In this document: in pieces, positions 1 to 11,570 of the stretch | Layout: each line of letters starts with the position of its first letter | Position numbering within the stretch: position 1 is the stretch's first letter | Source: Azadirachta indica | Taxonomy: Eukaryota; Streptophyta; Magnoliopsida; Sapindales; Meliaceae | NCBI GenBank assembly: GCA_022749755.1 | Contig: CM040453.1 | Coordinates: 2,874,102 to 2,938,101 of the forward strand | Reading direction: 5' to 3' | Length of the DNA stretch: 64,000 nucleotides | The notes under the pieces: generated by a model | What the model was told of the DNA's origin: nothing | The model's database searches: none | What the model saw: only the letters and a program-made list of their open reading frames with translations | Translations under genes and position numbers: made by a program

Positions 1-1235
1 AATGGCATGCAGGCTGTACTAACACAAGATACTTTCACAATTCCGTGGGAGGGAGTATTCCTCCAAGTAACTTTCACCCTTTGAAGATCAGCAAAAGGCA
101 AACTGATGATAATCAAGAACCCTTCATCGTCTTCATAAATTGTTTTTGCAGCTGTGACTGGCCCATAAACATTCTTCATAACCCCACTAAACTCACTGGT
201 CCACGGTGGTTTGACAACCTGGATTTTCATGTCTAATACTCTTTCAGGGTGAGGATGACCATCATTCCCACGTGGGAAACAATCCTTCTTCCGTTTGTGA
301 CAGATGGATGAAATGTTTCCTCTGTCATTATTGCTCTGATCTGATGGCTGTGTTGACAAATTCAAACTGGTACCATTGAGCAATTTTCGCGGGTGGGGAT
401 TTATGCCATTCTTCAATAAAGGGGGACGCTCAAGCTCAAATTCTGCGTTTGGACTGTTCCTCCATGAACTATACTCATTTGCTTCATGAGGTATGGAGAA
501 GTTTATATCCCGACCTGTAAGCTCCATCCATCTCTTCCTCTCTTCCTCATCAAGAATGATGAGGTTAGGTGAACGGACGACCTCAATTCCATGAATACAC
601 TGAGGGTTAGACAGACCCCGGTAATGCTTTCTCTGCATCCTGTGAGATCGAACAAAACCCTTATCCACACCGAATGGAAAAGGGCGCTCCCCTTGCCGAG
701 AGTGCCCATTCATGTAACTCCTCAATTGCATCTTGCCCAGCGCATTTTCAGGCCTTTCCTTGAATACCCACATATACATGTTCTCCATGTCATGCTGAAC
801 CAAAAATGAATCTAGCTGCAAATCTGATTTCTCATATCCAGACACACCTTCAGAATTCCAGACAATTTTAGTTTTTGATTTTTCATTCAAAACAGGCTTG
901 AAGTAAAAACTGAAGAAAAACCAGGCACCCCATACACTATCAAGCCGCTTAGTGAATTTCTTTGTAGCTTTCGGGACATTGACTACTGTCTCAACCTCGT
1001 GAATCTGAGATCCAAGGCCAACATCTAAGATATCACAGGGGTCATTCCATGCTAAAAGAGGTGGGCCAGAATCAGAAGACAAAGGGAGATTGATATCTGG
1101 TGGCCGAGGAATAATGGCCGATCGATTCATTTCCCTCTCCAATTCATCATGAGACAAGAAACCCGAATCCATGGACAAAAGAGTGGATGGGTGATAATTA
1201 TCTATTGATAAGGTTGTTAGTAAAGCTTCCCCCAT
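1..1235 (-). CDS. HSP20-like chaperone superfamily protein (At5g02480-like), partial
   Basis: An open frame runs without a stop from the ATG at 1235 to the left edge, about 411 codons, so the C-terminus is missing. It begins MGEALLTTLSIDNYHPSTLL and continues with a conserved block including WGAWFFFSFYFKPVL. The last residues before the edge (AAKTIYEDDEGFLIIISLPF) look like the start of an alpha-crystallin/HSP20-type beta-sandwich. From memory this matches a plant-specific family whose Arabidopsis member is At5g02480, annotated only as HSP20-like; its biochemical role is not established. The first ATG after the inferred leader intron is used as start. The coding part seen is a single exon. 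Family assignment is fairly secure; function is not. Confidence 0.7.
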   Translation of the reverse strand, partial: MGEALLTTLSIDNYHPSTLLSMDSGFLSHDELEREMNRSAIIPRPPDINLPLSSDSGPPLLAWNDPCDILDVGLGSQIHEVETVVNVPKATKKFTKRLDSVWGAWFFFSFYFKPVLNEKSKTKIVWNSEGVSGYEKSDLQLDSFLVQHDMENMYMWVFKERPENALGKMQLRSYMNGHSRQGERPFPFGVDKGFVRSHRMQRKHYRGLSNPQCIHGIEVVRSPNLIILDEEERKRWMELTGRDINFSIPHEANEYSSWRNSPNAEFELERPPLLKNGINPHPRKLLNGTSLNLSTQPSDQSNNDRGNISSICHKRKKDCFPRGNDGHPHPERVLDMKIQVVKPPWTSEFSGVMKNVYGPVTAAKTIYEDDEGFLIIISLPFADLQRVKVTWRNTPSHGIVKVSCVSTACMP

Positions 1236-2100
1236 GACTTTTTTTCCTACCTTTCTCTCTTCTTGCTCCTGGGGAGGTGATTTCACTCAGACTACGGTCA
1301 ATAACAGCAGTCACATAAACATCTTCATATGCCAAGACAATCCCATAAATTATTTGATTTATCTATCAATCTACAAACCCACAGAGCGAGCTCATATATA
1401 TCTTCATGATCCGAATGCTCACGAATCCCCACCACAAAAACTCAGAAAGATTCATCAATCAATTGAGAGAACACCCAGCAATGAAATTTTAACATCATAA
1501 GTTACAGACCAACCTGAAAATAATAAATAAATAAAATCAAATCATAATCAAAAGAAACCTATCCTTCTTTTTGCTTGCTGAGAAAAAATGAATACTAAAA
1601 GAAATATACATACAAAATAAATTTGCATCTGCTTCTTCTTTACTTCTTTTGGCATTTGTCTTATAAAAAAAAAAAAGAATTCGACTTTCTAAAGCCAAAT
1701 AATTTGGATTAATCCCAGATAAGAAAAATTTTTTATCTTTTTTAGGGTTCCAATATGAGAAATTTAGGATTGAAAATTCCAAATTTCTTTTCTTTTTCCC
1801 ACACTTTCTCGGCAACCAAACACGGTGGAGATAAAGTGGAAAAAGAAAAACCAAATATTCCATGATTCACAGAATCTCTCATAACTGTTGGAATATGACA
1901 AATAAAGCATAGATTCACAGCAATGAAATCAATAACCCAAAAAAAAAAAGAAACTAAAAGAAAAAATCCCCTAAAAATTATAAATAGAAAATTAAAGAGA
2001 TGTTGATAAATTACCTAAAAGGAGAGGCTTCTGAATCCAGAAAAATCAGAGAGCTTGACAATCGATCCCAGTTTAGAGAAACAGAGAAGGGGAGATTGAG
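1236..2100 (-). other. 5' leader and leader intron of the HSP20-like gene
   Basis: On the minus strand a short leader exon ends CTCCTTTTAG before a GTAATT donor at about 2014, and a TTTTCAG acceptor lies at about 1514. This gives an inferred 5'-UTR intron of about 501 bases, with the second leader exon running from about 1513 to the ATG at 1235. Short open frames here are not genes. The splice sites are read by eye and have no transcript support. Confidence 0.45.
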
Positions 2101-2819
2101 ACTAACGGAGTCTGTTTAAAGAGACGATATTGGGTGGAAAACACCTGCACCAGTAAACGACGCCGTTGGCGATTGATGTCGTTAGTTAACGGTGAAAGGG
2201 AAAGCGAGATAAAGACCAGTGTCAAAAGTGGCGTCGAATATGTTGTGCTAGTGGCAATGTAACAGAAACATGTGATGTTAAGCCGTGTAACTGAATTATC
2301 CATAACTAATGTTTTACTTTTTAACTGTATAAACTACCAAGCTACTTTTTACACTTCAATTTTTACTCGAAAAGAAGGAGTTTTAACACAGAAGGGAGAA
2401 ATTTTTAACAGTAATTATTATGGGTTATTAATTTTTTTAAATAATTATCGTATAACATATATTATAAAAATAATTAATTTAAGATAAAATATTTTACAAA
2501 AATTTTTTAAAAATAACTATTAAATACATTCACGTAAAAATTTTTGATTAAAAAAATTTGAAAATGATTATTTTTTTAAAATATTTTAAATAATAATTAT
2601 TATCAAAAATTTATTATAAGTGTTAATTATTTTTGTTAAATTTATTTTCTAAATTTTGAAATTTTAAAATTTAAAATTTTAACATTTATATAAATAGTAT
2701 AAAAAATACGCATTTACCTTCTCTCTATTCATTCGAATCTATTAGTCAAATGTTATAATTAAGGATAAATTGATAAAAATACTTACAACTTGACTCTTTT
2801 GTTCTGAACTCATTGTTTC
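2101..2819. other. AT-rich spacer between the HSP20-like gene and the MTV1 relic
   Basis: Promoter-side flank of the HSP20-like gene, then very AT-rich sequence with long A and T runs at about 2450-2700. No coding frame, RNA gene or clear TIR element was seen. Confidence 0.4.
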
Positions 2820-3626
2820 AGTGGAAGACACCAGCTTTGCGGAGGAAAAATAACGACAAAACGGAAATTACAGAGCAAAGTTAGCAGGAAATGAAACATT
2901 GGTAAGTCACCCACCAAGTCATCTAGCTATCTGTCTTTGATTCCCTGAAACTGTCTGTATTCTTTCGCATTTAACATTCTCTCACTCTTGATTTCAATTA
3001 ATTCAATGAAAAATAAGCCCCTTCAGTTAGTCAATCGATCATATTGTTTTATCACCCATCGATCGATTTTAAAGAATCTCGTATCAATTTGATCAATACG
3101 CTGTCGTTTTTGGCTTTGATTGAATTGTACTAGATTGGAGTTAGGTGTGTTTACCGCATGAATATTAAAGGAAAGATAGGCGTTTCTTTTGATTTAGATT
3201 GATTTGATTGATTTGGAGTCAATTGGGTTTCTAGGATTTGAGTTTTATATGTTTTATTTTTTTTTTGGTGGGTTTGATTGAATTCGAGAAAGTTAGGTTT
3301 TTAAATTTAGGGGTTTAGGTTGAATTGGATTTTATTGATTCATTAGTTAAGTGGGTTTTCAAAACAAGTTTAGTTGTTAGTGGGTTTCTGAAATCAGAGT
3401 TGTGAATTGAGAAGATAAATCCTAGTTGAAGAGTTGTGGAATTTTATTGGAGATCGAGGGTGATCGATGGTGTAACGTCGGATGAAGACAATGTGATGCT
3501 TGTGTACAAATTGGAAGAGATTTGTAAGCTTCTGAGATGTGAGTACTGTTAAGAAGGTCTCCGATTTTATCTTGAAGCAGCTCAAGCACAAAAGCCTTAT
3601 TGTTAACAGAGGCATGAACTGTTCAA
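2820..3626 (+). pseudogene. Relic of the 5' part of MTV1 (ENTH/VHS, tepsin-like trans-Golgi adaptor)
   Basis: Translation from 3415 gives a clear match to the N-terminus of MODIFIED TRANSPORT TO THE VACUOLE 1 (Arabidopsis At3g16270): FYWRSRVIDGVTSDEDNV, then VYKLEEICKLLR, then in another frame VSTVKKVSDFILKQLKHKS. MTV1 is a clathrin-associated adaptor for vacuolar sorting at the trans-Golgi. The copy is broken: the start codon is ATA (3415-3417), a TGA stop follows at 3427-3429, a small deletion near 3535 shifts the frame, and several single bases are lost before 3626. An upstream leader-like exon ending at 2901 before GTAAGT, and a splice-like end at 3626, suggest a duplicated genomic fragment that kept its introns, not a retrocopy. 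The downstream exons of the family are absent. Confidence 0.75.
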
Positions 3627-6600
3627 GTAACTCTCTCTCCCCTCTTTTGCTCTGTGTGTTTTGTTAAGCACGTCGTTTCTTGATTTAATTTCTTGTTGTT
3701 TCTGTTCGGCCGTAGATTTAAGGCAAAATATGTTAACGAAAGTGTTTGTTGTTTAACTTTAAAATTGCAACTCTATTCAGCTAAGCTTCATATAACATGT
3801 CTCCATTCAGGCCAACTGGAGTTGATTTCCTTGTTGTACTATGCTGCTGATACTGCTATCTTAAGTTGCTGATACTACCAGTTTGTTGTCCATTGCTTTG
3901 CTGAATATAGCTGCTGATTTTCTCTTCTACTGCCTTGCCTGGGCTGTTATTTTCTACTGCTGTTTCCGTAGTGATGATCTGCTGCTTCTGCTTATTGCTG
4001 CTGGCTGTTCGGAGCAAAGAAACAGCAATTTATCTACTTTTAGTTTTGTTGTTTTGTATGAAAGAAAATGCTATTTGGCAACAAAAAAAATCTACTTATT
4101 TGCTGGTAGGAGATTTTTTTCTTTCTTGTTATTCTGCAGGAAAAAAAACTGCAAACTGTTGTTTTGCTTGCTATTTTGTCCCGCATCTCTACCTTTCTAG
4201 TTGTTAATTATACTCCAAACGTTGTTCTTGTATTCCCTTTTCTACATTATAATATATTATTCTAATTAAAAATTTGAGGAAAGAAATTGTAAGAATAATT
4301 TATAATTTATTGAACAATGGACAAATGTTATGATCAAATAATTGTGTCTAGAAAGAAATCAATTTTGAGGTAAAATATTTTTTATTTAAGTGTTAAAATT
4401 TTAAACTTCAAGAAAGAATTTTAGCGTTTTTTATCACAACTTTTTTTTTATACCAGAAGTATTTACCGATTTTCGAACCCCCCAATTAATAGAAGAAAAA
4501 TTTTCATAATTAATCCAGCTTGAACAATGTTTAAATAACAAATTAAATGGTTGAAAATTATGTATAATTACAAAAAATTTATGTATTTTTTTAAATTAAT
4601 GACGCAGAATTTTTTCAAATGGTGTATTGTGAAAATAATTATACCGATCAAACTTCTTTAGTTGAATTTGAGAATTTGTTAATTAAATACATAATTAATT
4701 TTAATTTAAATACATTTAACAATTTTATTATATAGTATATCATCTACTAATACACATAAAGGTAAAATTTATTAAGGATACGGTAAATTGGACGAGTGAA
4801 ATACTTATTCAATATAGTCATAGTATGTCAAGCGGTTTGAAAGATTAGAAAAATTCAAATTGTTTATATAAATGTTTCTTAATATTAAAAATAATATGCA
4901 CTCTTTTGTATTAAATAATTAATAAATGATAATTGTAAGAATGAGCTCATCATCGTGCCCTTTAGAAATGAGATGGCTCTTATCGATTTTTTTTCTCTTA
5001 TATTATTTGTTGTTACCCATTACGTCAAACATTAAAATTAGAGTCATCTTATATATTAATTAATTAATTTTTTTATCTAAATAGTGCCAAGAAAAGAACA
5101 AAATGATGAAATTATGCAATTTTATTAAGAATACGCAACATTATATCGTGACAATTATTTATTTAAATAAAATAAACCAAAGGGGCACTAGAAATCAAGA
5201 AGAAGCTCTTGTAATTGTTTAACGGACAATTTTACATATAAAATTTTAAAAGATTTCATCATTTCCACTAATTTCAAACTATGCCATGTAGTTGTATTTA
5301 GTTTGAAAGAGATTAGTATTTATTAATATATTTTAAATAAGTGCGATACACTTGATACTTGTTTAAATACACACACGTAAGAACATTTTAAAATAATACA
5401 GATATATAATATTTTTATAACAACTTAATTATTGTATTTATTTAATTACCTGTTAGTTAATTGATGATGTTGATTAAGATTGCTTTTATCATCGCTAATA
5501 ATGTGATGAATAGAGGCAGTTGGTTGGTCGGGTTCAGGTATTTTCTGTGTCTTTTTTTATAGGTCCATGAAAGTGATAAGTGATTGGTTATTTTTGAATA
5601 AATATTGATCAATAATGCAAAAGAGACTCCACAAAAAGATTCCATTTTTCATATTATATGTAGTGGGAAATAACAAGTGAAAACAATAGGTTGAAAAGTT
5701 ATATAAATCATAAAGAAACTCACTTTTATTCCTCTTAGGAAAAAGAAAATCCCAACTATGTTAACAAAGTGTACGAATAGCGCTAGCAAAGTCAGACCAA
5801 AATTCTCTTCCTATGTTTAATAGCTGATAAAAAAATTAATAGTATAAAAACAAGCACTTTTTTTTTTTTTTTTTCTAGAAACGTCGTTTGGAAAACATAT
5901 ATTTAATAGGTTTGGAGAAGATTATTTAGTTTACTGGATAATTCTCTCCCACATCAATCTTATTTTTTTTTTTAGAATTTATATTTAGTGCAGTATTTAT
6001 TGACTAATAATTCTGTTAATTTTACAGTAGTTATAAACGAAAGTCAGAAAACAGGTCTCAGTTTAGTTCAGCTATCAATAAGTGGTTGTGAGTCAGACGG
6101 GTGTATTACGGTTCTCCTTATCAGAAGAAGGTAGAAGACATAACGTGTCTTACATTCTATATTTTTGGACGGCGCTTATTGACTTATCAAATATGATATC
6201 GGAAACTGAGCGTTGTAATGATTCCACCTGTCTGTACGTCATGTCAACTTGTTGACAAAATTAGCTTATCAAGTTGGTAGCAAAGACTTGTTCCAGATAT
6301 TACCTGCATGTATCAACCAAATTATTTATGCCCTCAATTGACCTGCGTTGGTACATTAATTAAAAACGGAAACAATCTCTCTTATACTATGGATGAGAGA
6401 GTCCTTAATATATGCATGCATTATCGTTAACTATATAGTATATATTTCTAAGTATTAAAATTTGGAATTGAATTCATAATTATTTTAGTAACAAATTTTT
6501 AATAGTTAAAACATATATAAACGAATAAATTATTGATAAACGTTGTAGGTGTGTCTGATAGCTCACACTATATATGTTTGGTATTATTTTTGGTTCATAT

Positions 6601-6788
6601 TCTGACTGGGAGCTATACGGGAATCAAATTGACCCACCCGTTATCCCAAATGTAACTATCATCTAGTTTTCTATTAAAAATATAATAAACTTAGTCGACA
6701 TTAAACAATGCTCATCTTTGCAATACCCGTCACTACCATATATTTTCTTCATCCTCTACTTCTACTTTGTTCCTAATCATTTTCTCCA
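3627..6788. other. Intergenic spacer
   Basis: The first 570 bases (to about 4200) are less AT-rich and may be remains of MTV1 intron 1; small open frames there, such as one over 3883-4200, are unlike any family known to me. From 4200 to 6700 the sequence is strongly AT-rich with short homopolymers. The last 100 bases are the leader and promoter of the RING-H2 gene. No RNA gene or complete mobile element was recognised. Confidence 0.4.
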
Positions 6789-7292
6789 ATGGCCGATGAC
6801 AACAGTTATATTGATGATTCAAAACTTAAAGTAATTCTCATAAGCGTTGGATCAGCAGCACTTGTCGTCACAGTCTACCACTGCATCGCCGTTGGCTGGT
6901 GCAACCGTCACCAGCGCAGGCCAAGCCCACCGCAACCGGGGCATTCCTTGCCAGACAACGTCGAGATGCGGAGTAGCATGGAGAACTCAACGGCCCAGCT
7001 CATTCCGGCCCATAAGTACCATAAGGGCATGGGTCTGGTGGGGGATGATGGTATGTGTGCAGTCTGTTTGTGTGAATTTGAAGAGGGTGAAGAACTACGT
7101 ACTTTGCCTGAGTGTTTGCATTCTTATCATGCACCTTGTATTGATATGTGGCTTTATTCCCACTCAAATTGCCCTATGTGTCGCACCGATGCCACCCCAT
7201 CGCTGCAAATATTTCCAAGGCCGGATTCCAGTACCGACAGGTTGGAGTCTGGTATGTTGCAAAATGTCGTCGTTCAATCTCGGACGATGTGA
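6789..7292 (+). CDS. ATL-type RING-H2 E3 ubiquitin ligase, 167 aa
   Basis: Intronless gene, typical of the ATL family of plant membrane-anchored E3 ligases that pass ubiquitin from an E2 to substrates. Residues about 12-34 are a hydrophobic segment (VILISVGSAALVVTVYHCIAV). A basic, proline-rich linker follows, then a short GMG-containing stretch before the RING. The RING-H2 finger spans about residues 96-139: CAVC, C at LPEC, H-x2-H in LHSYHAPC, the conserved W of MWL, and CPMC, so all eight zinc ligands are present. The tail after the finger is short. The ATG at 6789 has a good context (CCAATGGCC). A broken tandem copy lies 750 bases downstream. Substrate and pathway cannot be read from the sequence; many ATLs act in defence and stress signalling. 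Confidence 0.85.
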   Translation: MADDNSYIDDSKLKVILISVGSAALVVTVYHCIAVGWCNRHQRRPSPPQPGHSLPDNVEMRSSMENSTAQLIPAHKYHKGMGLVGDDGMCAVCLCEFEEGEELRTLPECLHSYHAPCIDMWLYSHSNCPMCRTDATPSLQIFPRPDSSTDRLESGMLQNVVVQSRTM

Positions 7293-8042
7293 TCGATGAT
7301 GACAATATTTAATGATGGTTATTTTAATCTTGTATTCCATTGTGTTTTGATTTTGAGTGTTGGAATTTCGTATTTCTATATGCTACTAGTTAATATTGCT
7401 AATACATTTTGGCCAAGATTTCTAGTCATCAGTTTTCGCTCATAAGATAATCTAATTGAATTTCCAGTAACTGTAGAGGCGAAGAACCGTATGCACAACT
7501 AGTGGTGTAAATATATTATTAATTAGATATGTGAACGGTAATACTTAGGCAGTCTCACAAGGTTTCAGTAAATGACAAAATGTCAATCAAATGAGCAACC
7601 CGTCATCACTAATTCTAAAGCATATTAATGCCTCTAAATAATATTCTAATTTAATCACTTGATAAATTAAGTTGGGTGAAATCTATTGTGTGACTAGAAA
7701 ATCATATATAAATATATACAGATGACCGGAGAATCGGCAAATACTTAAAGAAATCGATTATTCCAATCAAGTCTTGTAATTTTGCTGAGCATGATCATTC
7801 AAATTGTCCGGCAGTACATCAGGTTACCGGCTGCCAATATATGCTAGATTATTATTTATTTATTCATATATATTTTGAAAATGCTTCAAGTGTACTCTTT
7901 TATGGGTAAAAAAAACTTTAATTGCATTTTTTTTTCCTTTAATGAATACAGCAACTGCACAATAGACAAAAAGATGAAGTTAATTGAGAGAATTGGCAGT
8001 ATTAAGCACCCAGATTTTGTATACAATCCCGGTTCTAATTAA
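7293..8042. other. Spacer between the two ATL copies
   Basis: 3' flank of the intact ATL gene and 5' flank of the broken copy. AT-rich, with no coding frame or repeat that can be named. Confidence 0.4.
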
Positions 8043-8571
8043 ATGTCAAAGTTTCTCTCAATCACGGACAACAATTCCACACGTCTTGCTGGTATGTATC
8101 CGCTCTCAGTGGCCACCATTGTCATTGCTTCAGCTGCTGCAGTGCTAATAATCTACCATTTCATCGTTGTCCGATGCTGCAGCAAAAGCCAAGCCATTGT
8201 TGAAACGCCACAAAACTCTGTGGATATTCCTAGCAGCTTAAAAGAGTCCATCACTGAGCATATTCCTACACACAAATTCTCTAAGGACATTGGTTCGATG
8301 TCAAAATCTGAAGACATAACTTGTGCTATATGTTTATGTGAGTTTAAGGATGGTGAAGCAATTAGAGTTTTGCCTGAATGCTTGCATTCAAATTCACGTT
8401 CTTTGTGTTGATATGTGTTTATTCTCTCATTCGAATTGCCCGCTTTGCCGTGCCGATACGCCGGCTTCTAGCTACGCAACCTTGGTCCCCAAGCAACATC
8501 AGCCAGTGAGCGATTATTTCTCTATTTATTTCACAATTGTTGACGCATTAAACCTAGATAGCATTAATTAG
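8043..8571 (+). pseudogene. ATL-type RING-H2 protein with a frameshift inside the RING
   Basis: Tandem paralogue of the gene at 6789. Frame one (8043-8411) gives an N-terminal hydrophobic segment (VATIVIASAAAVLIIYHFIV) and the first half of the RING (CAICLCEF, LPECLHS), then a stop. The second half of the RING (HVLCVDMCLFSHSNCPLC) continues in another frame up to 8571. The break is at about 8388-8395, where there is one base more than the HSFHVLC-type sequence would need, so the second zinc-binding His is lost from the first frame. The rest is intact and close to the neighbour, so this is either a recent pseudogene, a truncated allele or a sequence error. The conserved W before the last Cys pair is also replaced by C (MCL instead of MWL), which would weaken E2 binding. 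Confidence 0.7.
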
Positions 8572-9397
8572 GTCAAATTATTATGTTTTGGGTATGCATG
8601 TATTTTTTTAGTCAAGTATATTAACATTATTCTTTAATTTTGTTTTGGAGTTGCATAGAATCGATTATGTGGCAAGCTGTTTCTTCTCTGATTAATCAAC
8701 ACGTGGATCGTATTGCATTGCCTAAAGAATTAAGGTTGTAATTACGTATCGAAAATATTCGGGATTCGGAAGAAAGAAATCGGGTAATATGTAGTTAGTT
8801 TATTAAATCCTCTATATCTGATCAATAAATAAAACCAAAAAAATAGGGGCGAAGAATAAAATTAGCATTAACTCATTCATTAATTATTCAGCAATACGCA
8901 TCAATTACCATTTACCACCTACCTGAATCCTAAAGACAAATAAAGAAGATTTTTTATATCATAATTTACTCCACACGTTCATTAATATAATTGCTACATG
9001 ATATGTAACTCTTGCGCGAAAATCACATGCATATTTTTCGTCGCATGCATGTTCATTAAATAATCTATGATCTTTACAGAATACCAAATAAAATAAAAAT
9101 ATTATATAAAAAGGCTTGATTTGCCAAATTGATCCGTATTCAATGATCTTTCTGCTAAACTTGTAATGAAGTAGATCGAGGCATTCCCCTCACAACTAGG
9201 TCTAGACCACTGATTAAGAAAATAAAAAGGAAAAAGAAAATGTTCTATTGACAAACAATTAATATACCTAAAAAACAACTTCTCCAAACCCTTGTTTCGG
9301 ACTCTGAAATTCAGAAAGGACGTACGCTGCTTGCTTGAGTTGATAGGCTCTCGTCAGGATTTTCCCAAGAGTTTTATTTCTTTTTACCACTACCATA
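8572..9397. other. Spacer
   Basis: AT-rich. A short segment near 8660-8750 reads ATG-WQAVSSLINQHVDRIALPKEL after a possible TAG acceptor, but I could not join it in frame to the RING pseudogene. Nothing else is seen. Confidence 0.35.
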
Positions 9398-9908
9398 TCA
9401 ATTCTGGATGTCCACTTCGCGCCTGAACTGCTTAAGCACAGGATATATGTTGTCAAAGCCTGCATATATCTGCTCTTTCGTCTTTGCTCCGGTGATCACT
9501 ACTTTCCCAGAGATGAAAATAAGCGTCGTAACATGTGGATGCTTCATACGATAAATCAATCCCGGAAATACTTCTGGTTTGTAACGTGTAAATATATGAT
9601 GCCATTCCGACAGACGTTCAAGTCTAACGGGAAACTTCACGTCACATGATCCAACAATGTTCTGAATCTTGAAGTCCTTGAACTCCACAAGAAACCCCAA
9701 CTTCTGAACAATTCTTGCGTACTTTCTCGCGGCCTGTTTCACAGCGCTCTAGCTTTTGGCACCGGTGCAGACGATCTTCCCGGAGGAGAAAATCAAAGCT
9801 GTGGTTTTGGGGTCCCTGATTCATTGTGACAGCAGAGAAACGAACAGGGTTGTATTCAGCGTTACGTGCATGTAATGCAATACGCTTGAGGCATAACTTG
9901 CAACCCAA

Positions 9909-9913
9909 GTTAA
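9909..9913. repeat. Target site duplication GTTAA, left
   Basis: GTTAA directly before the 5' LTR and again directly after the 3' LTR (14026-14030). The duplicated bases belong to the TBP pseudogene reading frame. Confidence 0.85.
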
Positions 9914-10685
9914 TATTGGGTTGGATTTCTCCTATTTGGAGATGACCCAAATTTTCTCTTCAATAGTAACTAAGTTTAATTAACTCAAAAATATTTTAAT
10001 TTTTTCTCAAGTAGGGTTTAATATTTTTTTTTTTGCTGCAATATATATATGTGAGTTAAGAAGAGAGAGGCGGGTACTGTTCACCATCTAAAGAGAGAAA
10101 GTACAGTTCATCGTCTAGAGAGAGGCGGAACAGTAAACTTGAGACAGTTTTGATCAAGTGGCTAATTGGAGATCGATTTGTGGTCCGATTGAGCTGAAAT
10201 TTTACCAGCAGCTTCTTAACTCAGAGGAGTAAATTCTGAATGGTGGAGATCAGATTTGAGCTCCTTTTTTCCAGATTTCATGGTTGAAAGTTAGTCCACC
10301 ATTATGGTGATGTTTTTCTTGAACTCTCTCTTAATTTTTTTGTGAAACTTGATTGTTTGCCAAGATTGTGTGATCTTGAGAATATTGTGGATGTGTACCT
10401 CTAGTTCTAATTAGAGAGAAATTGTGTATTCCCATTATTTGATTATAGTGGAGTTTTTTGGATGGACTACGGTCCCGTGATTTTTACTCCTTACATTGGG
10501 GAGATTTTTCACGTTAAAATTAATTGTGTTATGATTGTTTTGTTGATGATGTAGTTGCTGTCCAAAAATTGATTTTGTGCCAAAGATTGTTACTCTATTT
10601 GTTTGTTTCCTATTAGGTTCACGCAAGAGGGGATAAGGTAATTATTATGCTTCCGCAAATTGGTTTATATTAGTTTATCCCAATA
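9914..10685 (+). repeat. 5' LTR of the copia element
   Basis: Begins TATTGGG and ends CCCAATA, a perfect 7-base terminal inverted repeat, in place of the usual TG...CA ends. Contains GAGAGAGGCGG motifs and a run of T at about 10020. Alignable over its whole length with 13252-14025. Confidence 0.88.
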
Positions 10686-10687
10686 AA

Positions 10688-10700
10688 GTAGTATCAGAGC
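10688..10700 (+). other. Primer-binding site (initiator Met tRNA type)
   Basis: GTAGTATCAGAGC lies just after the 5' LTR and matches the usual plant copia primer site TGGTATCAGAGC except for one base. Confidence 0.7.
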
Positions 10701-10732
10701 TTTGGTTATATTTATTTTGTGCCTTGTGTTGA

Positions 10733-11570
10733 ATGATGGAAGTTAATACAAGTAGAATGGTTAATTTGAATGGTGCAAATTATCACTTATGGAAGGGAAA
10801 GATGGAAGATCTTTTATATGTGAAAGATTATTATTTACCTGTGTTTGAGAAATAGAAACCCAATAATAAAACAGATGCACAATGGAAGTTGCTTCATCGT
10901 CAAGTGTGTGGGTATATCAGACAATGGGTAGATGACAATGTTTTGAACCACATCAGTGGAGAGATGCAAGTTCTTTGTGGAATAAGCTTGAAGAGTTGTA
11001 TGCCAGAAAAACCGGGAACAACAAACTATTTTTGATAAAGCAGATAATGAACTTGAAATATCGGGATGGAAAACCCATGACAGATCACTTGAATGTATTT
11101 CAGGGAATCATTAATCAGTTGGCTAGAATGAACATCAAATTTGAAGATGAAGTACAAGGGTTATGGCTTTTAGGCACATTATCGGACTCATGGGAGACAC
11201 TTAGAATGTCATTATCTAACTCAGCTCCTGATGGTATTATCACTATGGAATTGGTTAAAAATAGTGTTCTGAATGAAGAAGATAGAAGAAAGTCACAAGG
11301 TTCTTCACAGTCAGATATCTTAGTCACAGAAAAGAGGGAGAGGAGTAAGAGTAGAGGTCCGAAGAACAGAGATAAAAGTAAAAGTAAGACCAATAAGTTT
11401 GCCAATGTTGAATGCTATCATTGTGGTTTGAAGGGGCATATAAAGAAGTATTGTCGACAGCTCAAGTGAGACAACAAGAAGGATAAAGGAAAGGAAAAGA
11501 AAAATGATGACAGTAGTGATGATGACAAAGTTGCTACTGTTACAGATGACTTTCTTAGTATGTATGTATG
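10733..11570 (+). pseudogene. Copia gag, broken
   Basis: Starts ATGATGGAAGTT and gives [20 protein letters not shown], a typical copia gag opening. An in-frame TAG follows after VFEK, and a frame change is needed before WNKLEELYARKTGNNKLFLI (open from 10975). The nucleocapsid zinc knuckle CYHCGLKGHIKKYC (C-x2-C-x4-H-x4-C) is intact near 11420-11460. A TGA follows QLK, after which the old frame continues through an acidic KKDKGKEKK stretch. The protein would have packaged the element's RNA; it can no longer be made whole. Confidence 0.8.

Noticed and set aside
3883..4207. Two overlapping frames of about 100 codons
   Set aside because: Low-complexity Leu/Phe/Cys-rich translation in what is probably decayed MTV1 intron; no family match.
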